Source: Planctomonas sp. JC2975 (GTDB taxonomy: Bacteria > Actinomycetota > Actinomycetes > Actinomycetales > Microbacteriaceae). Taken from it: a stretch of 64,000 bases of DNA. Every line of letters begins with the position of its first letter. The first letter of the stretch is position 1. The position numbers and the translations under genes were made by a program. The notes beneath the pieces are model-generated. The model saw only the letters and a list, made by a program, of their open reading frames with translations, was not told where the DNA came from and made no database searches. Location: NCBI RefSeq assembly GCF_012985205.1, contig NZ_JABEKS010000001.1:682001-746000 (forward strand), written 5' to 3'. This document shows, piece by piece, positions 25,472 to 35,735 of the stretch.

Positions 25472-26716
25472 CTATTCGCGCGCGGTCACCGGTTCCGGGG
25501 CTGTGCCCCCCGCGGGCGCCGGGAGCTCGGGTCGCGCTTCCCAGCCACCGGATGCATCGGCGAGCGCGATCGCGCGGCGCACGTCGGCGGCGTATGCCTG
25601 AGGTTCCTCCCACGCGGCGAAGTGGCCCCCGCGATCATGCCGGACGTACTCCCGCACGTCGACGAATCGCGATGCGAAACTGCGCGGCTCCGGCTTGGTG
25701 TCGCGACCGAAGACGCCGAGAACGGTGGGGGTCGGCACGAAGGACGGCGGCCGCACGGATTCCGAGTACGGCGCGAAGGACGTGCCGATGGCGCCGGTGA
25801 ACCAATAGACGCTGACCCAGGTCAGCAGATCCTCGACCGGAAACGGAGCGTCTGACCAGCCGTTCAGTTTCTCGATGATCCAGGCTGCAAGGCCGGCGGG
25901 CGAATCGGCGAGACCCACCGCCAGGGTGTGCGGCTTCGATGACTGCTCGGCGATGTATCCGCCTTCCGTTCGCTGCCAGGCGGCGACGGCGTCGAGGTAC
26001 GCGAGCTCCTCGGGACCGAGCTCGGAACGGTCGGCGAAGACGGCGTGCAGCGGCGAGATGTTCGTCAGATGCAGACTCGCCACGTTCTGCGGACGCAGCA
26101 AGGCCAGGTGTTCGGCGACATCCCCGCCGATGTCGCCGCCGGATGCCACGTAGCGCTCGTACCCGAGCGCCTGCATGAGGTCGGCCACGATCCGCGCCGT
26201 GGCCGTGATGGTCATTTCTGCGCCCGGAACCTCCGTGCCGGTCGACCATGCGCGGGTGGGTCCGTTGTCGGCCCCTTCCGTGGTCGGGACGCCTTGGCCG
26301 CTCGCCTCGGCACTGAACGGGAAGCCCGGCAGCGCGGGAGCGACCAGATTCAGGTCGGCGAGCTCGGGCAGCAGGCGCTCGAACCGCAGCACGGAGTCCG
26401 GCCATCCGTGCAGCAGGACGACGGTGGCAGCATCCGGCGCGGATGCCCGCCTGTGCACGAAACGCACGGCGCGACCCCCCACTTCCGCTTCCTCCCACGG
26501 CAGGCTCAGGATGCGCGCCTCGTGCGTCCGCCAGTCGTACCGCGCGCGCCAGTGCTCGATGAGCTCGGTCAGCTCGTGTGCGTCCATTCCTCGGTCACCC
26601 GCGGTGTTGCCGACGAGGCGCGCCCGCCTCGTCGTGGCGAGACGTCGGGAGAGATCGTCGAGCTCGTCATCCGACACCGGGGTGAGCAGGGCAAAAGTTG
26701 CGAGGGAGGCACTCAT
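25472..26716 (-). CDS. Epoxide hydrolase (EPHX-type alpha/beta hydrolase)
   Basis: A 414-residue protein. The N-terminal EHN domain (EHWRARYDWRTHEARI) is followed by an alpha/beta hydrolase domain with the oxyanion HGWPDS motif, nucleophile Asp in SGGDIGG near residue 195 and catalytic His in GGHFAAWEEP near the C-terminus. It converts an epoxide to a diol. The start at 26716 is chosen because the upstream ATG at 26734 would place the operator inside the coding region. It is divergent from a TetR gene, so it is probably induced by its substrate. Confidence 0.87.
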   Translation of the reverse strand: MSASLATFALLTPVSDDELDDLSRRLATTRRARLVGNTAGDRGMDAHELTELIEHWRARYDWRTHEARILSLPWEEAEVGGRAVRFVHRRASAPDAATVVLLHGWPDSVLRFERLLPELADLNLVAPALPGFPFSAEASGQGVPTTEGADNGPTRAWSTGTEVPGAEMTITATARIVADLMQALGYERYVASGGDIGGDVAEHLALLRPQNVASLHLTNISPLHAVFADRSELGPEELAYLDAVAAWQRTEGGYIAEQSSKPHTLAVGLADSPAGLAAWIIEKLNGWSDAPFPVEDLLTWVSVYWFTGAIGTSFAPYSESVRPPSFVPTPTVLGVFGRDTKPEPRSFASRFVDVREYVRHDRGGHFAAWEEPQAYAADVRRAIALADASGGWEARPELPAPAGGTAPEPVTARE

Positions 26717-26753
26717 GTGTACGACCATACACATTTGTGTTCACACGTACACA
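26716..26753. promoter_or_regulatory. Tandem operator between epoxide hydrolase and tetR
   Basis: Two 18-bp imperfect palindromes of the form TGTGTD-N6-TACACA start at 26716 and 26736, exactly 20 bp (two helical turns) apart. The first covers the TATGGT -10 box and start region of the epoxide hydrolase; the second overlaps the probable -35 region of tetR. This fits cooperative TetR binding that silences both genes. Confidence 0.65.
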
Positions 26754-26770
26754 ACGACGAGAAGCCGCGG

Positions 26771-26776
26771 TAACGT
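26771..26776 (+). promoter_or_regulatory. -10 box of a leaderless promoter for tetR
   Basis: TAACGT, 6 bp, then GTG at 26783. A TACACA element 17 bp upstream is a partial -35 match and lies in the second operator. Confidence 0.5.
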
Positions 26777-26782
26777 TGCGGC

Positions 26783-27361
26783 GTGAAAGCTGCCACGACT
26801 CGACCGCGGGATGCCGAACGGACCCGCGAGCGCATCCTCGCCTCCGCTCGCCGCGAGTTCGCCAGAGTGGGGTTCGGTCGAGCCACCGTGCGCGGGATCG
26901 CGGCCTCTGCCGGCGTATCGCCCAACCTCGTCACCCGCTACTTCGGCGGGAAGGACGGTCTCTTCGTTGCGGCGGCCGAGGTGCGCCTCCGCCTCGACGA
27001 CGTCTTCGACGGCGACAGGGCGTCGCTCGGCCGGCGGCTGGCCGAGAGCATGGTCGCCCGTTGGACGACCATGGAGGGCGACGACCCACTCCTCGTGCTG
27101 CTTCGCGCTTCGGGAGAACGCGAAGAGGCCGCTCGGACCCTGTCCGAGTTCCTCGACGCCGAATCCCTGGAACCGTTCAGACAGCAGTTGCTGTCCTACG
27201 GCATGACCGAGGATGACGCGACCGCACGCGCCAAGGCGGTCGATGCGTTCGCACTCGGCATCTCCGCACGGTACCGGGTGCTTCGCAACGCACTCGGCGA
27301 CGCCGACGCCGTGACGGACTGGATCGCGGTCACCGCCCAGCGGCTCGTCGACGCTCCGTGA
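26783..27361 (+). CDS. TetR-family repressor, probably of the epoxide hydrolase gene
   Basis: A 192-residue TetR protein. The helix-turn-helix region is TRERILASARREFARVGF and VRGIAASAGVSPNLVTRYFG, with the family's usual Tyr-Phe at the recognition helix end. The C-terminal domain is of the TetR_C_11-like all-helical type. It is divergent from the epoxide hydrolase with tandem operators between them. The GTG start appears leaderless. It converges on ligA with only 3 bp between the stops. Confidence 0.88.
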   Translation: MKAATTRPRDAERTRERILASARREFARVGFGRATVRGIAASAGVSPNLVTRYFGGKDGLFVAAAEVRLRLDDVFDGDRASLGRRLAESMVARWTTMEGDDPLLVLLRASGEREEAARTLSEFLDAESLEPFRQQLLSYGMTEDDATARAKAVDAFALGISARYRVLRNALGDADAVTDWIAVTAQRLVDAP

Positions 27362-27364
27362 CGG

Positions 27365-30474
<3,110 letters not shown>

Positions 30475-30482
30475 TCTCCGTC

Positions 30483-30501
30483 GTGTGCCTTCCGGGCACA
30501 C
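30483..30501. terminator. Hairpin between convergent genes
   Basis: GTGTGCC-TTCCG-GGCACAC, a perfect 7-bp stem, lies 9 bp after the hydrolase stop and in the gap facing mnmA. The rest of the gap (to 30605) holds CACACCGC-type direct repeats only. Confidence 0.5.
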
Positions 30502-30605
30502 AGCAGCAGCCGCCTCACACCGCCACGACACACCGCCTCACACGCGCAGGCGCAGCGGTCAGGCAGATGCGAGACAGGAACGCGTGCCCGGCGGACGCGC
30601 CCGGG

Positions 30606-31712
30606 CTACGCCTCGACGGGTACCGCGCTCACCGTGCGGTCGATGGTGCACTGTCCGAGCACCCGTGTTCCGACGTAGACGACGGCGCTCTGCCCGGTGG
30701 CGACACCGTTGATCGGCGTCGCGGGACGGATGACGAGCTCGCCGTCCCTGACGAATGCCGTCGCCGGCACGGGATCCGCGTGCGCACGGATCTGCACCTC
30801 GCACGCGAACGGCGTCGCAGCATCCTTCGGCGGCAGCCCGGCCCAGGTGAGGCGGGATCCGGCAAGCTCGGCGATGTCGAGCGCTTCCTTCGGTCCCACG
30901 ACGACGGTGTTGTCCTTGGGGCGCACTTCGAGCACGAAGCGGGGACGCCCATCCGGAGCCGGGACCGTGATGCCAAGGCCTCGACGCTGCCCGACCGTGT
31001 ACGCGGTCGCACCCTCGTGGTTGCCGACCACAGCACCTGCACGGTCGACGATCTCGCCAGGGGCCGTCCCGACGTGCTCGGCCAGCCATCCGCGCGTGTC
31101 ACCGTCGGGGATGAAGCAGATGTCGTGCGAGTCCGGCTTCTGCGCAACGGTGAAGCCGCGCTCGGCGGCTTCGGCCCTGACCTCCGCCTTGGATGGCGTC
31201 GCGCCGAGCGGGAACATCGCGTGCGCCAGCTGCTCGGAGGTGAGCACGCCCAGCACGTACGACTGGTCCTTCGCCCACGCGGCAGCGCGGTGCAATTCAC
31301 GGTTGCCGTCGGCGTCCGTCAGGATGCTGGCGTAGTGACCCGTGCACACAGCGTCGAAACCAAGGGCCATCGCCTTCTCGAGCAGAGCGGCGAACTTGAT
31401 CTTCTCGTTGCAGCGCAGGCACGGATTCGGCGTGCGGCCGGCCGAGTACTCGGCGATGAAGTCGTCGACAACGTCAAGCTTGAACCGCTCGGAGAAATCC
31501 CACACGTAGTACGGGATGCCGATCATGTTCGCCACTCGCTGGGCATCCATCGAGTCCTCGATGGTGCAGCAGCCGCGGCTCCCGGTGCGCAGCGTCCCCG
31601 GCATGCGGCTCAGGGCCAGGTGCACACCCACGACGTCGTGCCCGGCCTCGACGGCACGCGCTGCCGCCACCGCGGAATCGACTCCACCGCTCATCGCTGC
31701 CAGAACACGCAT
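30606..31712 (-). CDS. mnmA: tRNA-specific 2-thiouridylase
   Basis: A 368-residue MnmA/TrmU. The PP-loop [10 protein letters not shown] is at residues 8-17, catalytic Cys in [12 protein letters not shown] near 100, and the second active-site Cys in [10 protein letters not shown] near 200. It installs 2-thiouridine at the wobble position of Lys, Glu and Gln tRNAs, using sulfur from a cysteine desulfurase; iscS lies just upstream on the same strand. The ATG at 31712 has TACACT 7 bp upstream (leaderless). Confidence 0.95.
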   Translation of the reverse strand: MRVLAAMSGGVDSAVAAARAVEAGHDVVGVHLALSRMPGTLRTGSRGCCTIEDSMDAQRVANMIGIPYYVWDFSERFKLDVVDDFIAEYSAGRTPNPCLRCNEKIKFAALLEKAMALGFDAVCTGHYASILTDADGNRELHRAAAWAKDQSYVLGVLTSEQLAHAMFPLGATPSKAEVRAEAAERGFTVAQKPDSHDICFIPDGDTRGWLAEHVGTAPGEIVDRAGAVVGNHEGATAYTVGQRRGLGITVPAPDGRPRFVLEVRPKDNTVVVGPKEALDIAELAGSRLTWAGLPPKDAATPFACEVQIRAHADPVPATAFVRDGELVIRPATPINGVATGQSAVVYVGTRVLGQCTIDRTVSAVPVEA

Positions 31713-31719
31713 GGGTTCC

Positions 31720-31725
31720 AGTGTA
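31720..31725 (-). promoter_or_regulatory. -10 box of a leaderless promoter for mnmA
   Basis: TACACT, 7 bp, then the mnmA ATG. It gives mnmA its own promoter in addition to any read-through from iscS. Confidence 0.55.
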
Positions 31726-31770
31726 CGAAAGGGCACCTCAAGAGAGGCTTGATGGTCGCACTCGTCGCTC

Positions 31771-31813
31771 ACCACCGCCGGTTGAGCGGGTTCGAGATGC
31801 TCAATCGGTGGTA
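31771..31813. repeat. Palindromic repeat between iscS and mnmA
   Basis: ACCACCG...GGTTGAG and CTCAA-CGGTGGT form an interrupted stem around a 13-nt loop. It belongs to the GGTTGAGC..TCGA repeat family seen at 9.58 and 42.8 kb. It may end the iscS transcript or protect its 3' end. Confidence 0.55.
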
Positions 31814-31822
31814 CGGCCGCGC

Positions 31823-33082
31823 TCAGCGCGCGCCGAGCGACGACTCTCTGGTGGCCAGTCCGGCGCGGGATGCCTGGGCGTAGGCATCCGGAAGCGCGGC
31901 GAGGAACGCGTCCACGTCGGCATCCGTCGAGGTGCGGCCGAGCGTGATCCGGAGGGCGCTGCCCGCGTCGTCCTCGCTGCGTCCCATTGCCAGCAGCACG
32001 TGCGACGGCTCAGGGATTCCCGCTTGGCACGCCGACCCCGTCGACACCTCGACGCCTGCTGCGTCGAGGAGGAACAGCAGGGAGTCGCCCTGACACCCCG
32101 GGAAGGTGAAGTGCGCGTTCGAGACGAGGCGCGCATCCGCTCGATCGGGTTCGGATCCGCCCGGTTCTCGGCCGACCGGGTCGGGACCGCTCAGGACCGC
32201 GTTCGGCACGGCAGCGCGTACGCCGGCTATCAGCCTGTCGCGCAATGAGGTGAGGCGCTGCGCCTCGCTCGCGCGTTCCGCATGCGCCTTTGTCGCCGCC
32301 GCCGCGAAGGCCGCCGCCGCCGCGACGTCCTGCGTACCGCTGCGCACCTGGCGCTGCTGGCCACCGCCGTGGATGAGCGGCACGACCGTCGCGTCCCGTG
32401 AGAGCACGAGTCCGCCTGCTCCGATGGGGCCGCCGATCTTGTGTGCTGACACGCTCAGCGCGACGAGTCCCGACAGCGCCTTCGATGCGGTCCGGGCGCG
32501 CATGCCGGCGAAGTCGATCGGCAGATGGCCATAGGCGGAGACGGCGTCGATATGCACGGGCACGCCGACGGATGCGGCGAGCGCGATGATCCGTTCGGCC
32601 GGCTGGATGGTGCCGACCTCGTTGTTGGCCCAGAGGAACGTCACGAGCGCGATCGACGACGTGTCCCGCCGCAGCGACGCCTCGAGTGCGTCCATCCTGA
32701 CGAATCCCTGGGCATCGAGCGGGATCCACTCGACCTCCGCGCCCTCGTACGACTCGAGCCATTCCACCGTGTCGAGCGTCGCGTGATGCTCGCCCTCTGG
32801 CACGAGGATGCGTGTCGCCCCCGACTGCCTGCGCGACCAGAAGAGTCCCTTGATCGCGAGGTTGATCGCCTCGGTGCCGCCCGAGGTGAGGACGAGCTCG
32901 ATGCCCTGGCAGCCGAGCGTGTCTGCGATGCGCTCGCGGGCGTCCTCGAGCATGCGCTTCGCGTTCTGGCCGGCGGAATGGATGCTCGACGGATTGCCGA
33001 CCTGCGTCAGCGCGCGCGTGTACGCCTCGATCGCCTCAGGCAGAACGGGGGTGGTGGCGGCGTGGTCAAGGTAGACCGGCAT
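31823..33082 (-). CDS. iscS: Cysteine desulfurase (NifS/IscS type)
   Basis: A 419-residue PLP enzyme starting [16 protein letters not shown]-binding Lys lies in [13 protein letters not shown] near residue 214 and the persulfide Cys in STGSACQAG near 350. It removes sulfur from cysteine; downstream mnmA is the likely acceptor for tRNA thiolation. The start at 33082 is preferred because it matches the conserved N-terminus and has TACAGT 7 bp upstream; ATG 33103 would overlap the start of glgX on the other strand. Confidence 0.92.
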   Translation of the reverse strand: MPVYLDHAATTPVLPEAIEAYTRALTQVGNPSSIHSAGQNAKRMLEDARERIADTLGCQGIELVLTSGGTEAINLAIKGLFWSRRQSGATRILVPEGEHHATLDTVEWLESYEGAEVEWIPLDAQGFVRMDALEASLRRDTSSIALVTFLWANNEVGTIQPAERIIALAASVGVPVHIDAVSAYGHLPIDFAGMRARTASKALSGLVALSVSAHKIGGPIGAGGLVLSRDATVVPLIHGGGQQRQVRSGTQDVAAAAAFAAAATKAHAERASEAQRLTSLRDRLIAGVRAAVPNAVLSGPDPVGREPGGSEPDRADARLVSNAHFTFPGCQGDSLLFLLDAAGVEVSTGSACQAGIPEPSHVLLAMGRSEDDAGSALRITLGRTSTDADVDAFLAALPDAYAQASRAGLATRESSLGAR

Positions 33083-33101
33083 AAGAATTACTGTAGGACG
33101 C
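33083..33101. promoter_or_regulatory. Shared bidirectional -10 of two leaderless genes (iscS and glgX)
   Basis: The entire gap between the start codons is 19 bp. TACTGT at 33089-33094 sits 7 bp before the glgX ATG; read backwards, TACAGT at 33095-33090 sits 7 bp before the iscS ATG. The two hexamers overlap by 5 bp, so RNA polymerase can use only one direction at a time. No consensus -35 is seen on either side. Confidence 0.6.
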
Positions 33102-35150
33102 ATGCCCAGCCAGGATCCCCTTTCCCTACTCGGCGTCCATGCCGGGCCGGACGGCGGGACGATCGGGGTCTACTCGAAGAACGCCACAGCGATCGAGCTG
33201 CTGCTCTTCGATGACGCCGACCAGCATTGGCTCACGGAGCGCGTCCCCCTCACTCACGGCGTCGGCGACGTGTGGACCGCCCAGTCGCCGCATCTGAAAC
33301 CGGGAACCCGCTACAACGTGCAGTGCTCGGGCCCACGCGGACCCGAGCACCACTTCAATGAGCGCAAGCTGCTCATCGAGCCGTACTCACGCGGCCTCGT
33401 CCGTTCTGGCACGAAGGAGTGGCGGTCGGTCGCCATCGACGGATCCTTCGATTGGGCCGGCGCGTCGAAGCCGCGGGTGCCAAGGGACCACACCGTCATC
33501 TACGAGGCCCACGTGAAAGGCCTCACGACGCTCAACACCGACCTCCCCGCCGATCTGCGCGGCACGTATGCGGGCATGGCGCATCCGTCGACGATCGAGC
33601 ACTTCCATCGGCTCGGGGTGACGAGCATCGAACTGCTCCCGGTGCATGCATTCGTCAGCGAGGACCGGCTGACCCGGCTGGGACTGTCGAACTACTGGGG
33701 CTACAACACCCTGAACTTCTTCACGCCGCACTCTCCCTACGCAACGAAGCAGGCGCAGGCATCCGGAGCCGAGGCCGTGCTGCGCGAGTTCAAGGGCATG
33801 GTCCGGCTGCTGCACGAGGCCGGCCTCGAGGTGATCCTCGATGTCGTGTACAACCACACGGCCGAGGGCGGTCTCGGCGGCCCGACAACCAGCCTGCGTG
33901 GCATCGACAACGCCACCTACTACCGGCAGAATCCCGACGGCTCGTATGTCGACACCACCGGTGTCGGCAACACCGTGGACTTCGGCAATCCGATCGCCGA
34001 GCGCCTCGTGCTCGACTCGCTGCGCTACTGGGCCGACGACGTGCAGATCGACGGCTTCCGCTTCGACCTCGCTGCAACGCTCGGCCGCGACGAGACCGGC
34101 GCCTTCGAGAACGATCACTCGCTGCTTGCCGCCATCACCGACGACCCCTACCTGGAGGGCGTCAAGCTCATCGCCGAACCGTGGGACGTCGGTCCCGGCG
34201 GGTGGCAGACGGGCGGGTTCCCTGATGGCTGGTCGGAGTGGAACGACCGCTACCGCAACCGCGTACGCTCGTTCTGGCTGCGCGACATTGCGGATGCCCG
34301 CACGTCCGGCGCCGCTCCTACCGGCATCGGCTCGTTCGCAACGCGTCTCGCAGGCTCGTCCAACCTCTTCACTCCGCAGCGCGGCCCGCTGGCCTCCGTG
34401 AACTTCGTGACCGCCCACGACGGCTTCACGCTGCACGATCTCGTCAGCTATGACCAGAAGCACAACCTCGGCAACGGTGAGGACAACCGCGACGGCACCG
34501 ACGACAACCGCTCGTTCAACCACGGTGTCGAGGGAAACACCGACGACCAGGTGATCCGCGCGGCACGACGCAAGGCCGCACGCAACCTGATGGGGACGCT
34601 GCTGCTGTCCGCGGGGATCCCGATGATCACTGCAGGAGACGAGTACGGCCGCACGCAGTCCGGCAACAACAACGCGTACTGCCACGACGACGACCTCACC
34701 TGGAACCGCTGGGACTGGGACGAACGGCAGCGCGACTTCGCGGCCATCACGGCGGAGCTGATCCGGCTTCGTCGCGAGAATCCGGCGCTGCGACCCGTGC
34801 GCTTCGGCAAGTTCGGCGAGACGGTCCCGAGTGCCAGCCAGCTGGACTGGTACGACGCCGGCGGCGAGACCATGGAGGCCGACGACTGGGACTCGCCGCA
34901 GAACCGCACCCTGCAGTACCTCGCTGCATCGACTCCCGAGTTCGAGGCGTTCAACCGCATCCTGCTCGTCGTGCACGGCCTGGAGACGGAGACGGTCGTC
35001 GCGCTGCCTGCCCACGACGGCGTGGTGGGCTACACCCTGCTCTGGGACAGCGCCGACGAGACGGTCGCCGAAGGCACAGCCGAGTTCGGCCCCGGCAACA
35101 CCGTTCCGATGGGTCCGACGTCGATGAAGCTGTTCCGGGCGCACGGCTGA
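33102..35150 (+). CDS. glgX: Glycogen debranching enzyme
   Basis: A 682-residue GH13 isoamylase-type enzyme. After an N-terminal CBM48 domain, the barrel carries VVYNHTAEG, DGFRFDLA (nucleophile Asp near residue 320), KLIAEPWDVGPG (acid Glu near 355) and TAHDGFTLHDLVSY. It cleaves alpha-1,6 branches from glycogen trimmed by GlgP. The ATG is preceded by the shared leaderless -10 box. The stop overlaps the ybaK start (TGATG). Confidence 0.95.
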   Translation: MPSQDPLSLLGVHAGPDGGTIGVYSKNATAIELLLFDDADQHWLTERVPLTHGVGDVWTAQSPHLKPGTRYNVQCSGPRGPEHHFNERKLLIEPYSRGLVRSGTKEWRSVAIDGSFDWAGASKPRVPRDHTVIYEAHVKGLTTLNTDLPADLRGTYAGMAHPSTIEHFHRLGVTSIELLPVHAFVSEDRLTRLGLSNYWGYNTLNFFTPHSPYATKQAQASGAEAVLREFKGMVRLLHEAGLEVILDVVYNHTAEGGLGGPTTSLRGIDNATYYRQNPDGSYVDTTGVGNTVDFGNPIAERLVLDSLRYWADDVQIDGFRFDLAATLGRDETGAFENDHSLLAAITDDPYLEGVKLIAEPWDVGPGGWQTGGFPDGWSEWNDRYRNRVRSFWLRDIADARTSGAAPTGIGSFATRLAGSSNLFTPQRGPLASVNFVTAHDGFTLHDLVSYDQKHNLGNGEDNRDGTDDNRSFNHGVEGNTDDQVIRAARRKAARNLMGTLLLSAGIPMITAGDEYGRTQSGNNNAYCHDDDLTWNRWDWDERQRDFAAITAELIRLRRENPALRPVRFGKFGETVPSASQLDWYDAGGETMEADDWDSPQNRTLQYLAASTPEFEAFNRILLVVHGLETETVVALPAHDGVVGYTLLWDSADETVAEGTAEFGPGNTVPMGPTSMKLFRAHG

Positions 35151-35632
35151 TGGCCACGCGGTCAGCTGGCACGCCGGCGACCGTCGCGCTCTCGCGTGCC
35201 GGCATCCCCTTCGTTCCGCACGCCTACGAACACGACCCCGATGTCACGGCCTTCGGGCTCGAGGCCGCACACGAGCTCGCCGTGGACCCGGCGCGCGTCT
35301 TCAAGACGCTGCTGGCCGATGCCGACGGCCGACTCGTGGTCGGTATCGTGCCGGTGACCGGACAGCTCGACCTCAAGGCGCTCGCCGCAGCCGTCGGGGC
35401 CAAGCGCGCCGCCCTCGCAGATGCGGCCGTCGCCCAACGGAAGACCGGCTACGTGCTCGGCGGCATCTCGCCCATCGGACAGAAGACCCGCCTGGCGACA
35501 GTGCTCGATGCCTCCGCGAGCGACTTCGACACGGTCTTCGTGTCGGGTGGGCGCCGCGGCTTCGACATCGAGCTCGCCCCGGCCGACCTGTTGCGCGCGA
35601 CCGACGGGATGCTCTCCCCCATCGGACGCTGA
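35150..35632 (+). CDS. ybaK: Cys-tRNA(Pro)/Cys-tRNA(Cys) deacylase
   Basis: A 160-residue YbaK-type editing domain. Features are VFKTLLAD (conserved Lys), VGIVPVTGQLDLKALA, GYVLGGISPIGQK (substrate-binding Gly-Gly and Pro) and the C-terminal FDIELAPADLL. It hydrolyses cysteine mischarged onto tRNA-Pro. It shares a base with the glgX stop codon, so it is translationally coupled to a glycogen gene although functionally unrelated. Confidence 0.9.
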   Translation: MATRSAGTPATVALSRAGIPFVPHAYEHDPDVTAFGLEAAHELAVDPARVFKTLLADADGRLVVGIVPVTGQLDLKALAAAVGAKRAALADAAVAQRKTGYVLGGISPIGQKTRLATVLDASASDFDTVFVSGGRRGFDIELAPADLLRATDGMLSPIGR

Positions 35633-35735
35633 CCTCGCTGAGGTCGAATCCCCGAGCCGGCCGCCCCGTCTCGACATCGACATACCTGCCGTCGCGTGCC
35701 TGCCATGGCATGCCGGCGGTCGCATGCCGGACCCG

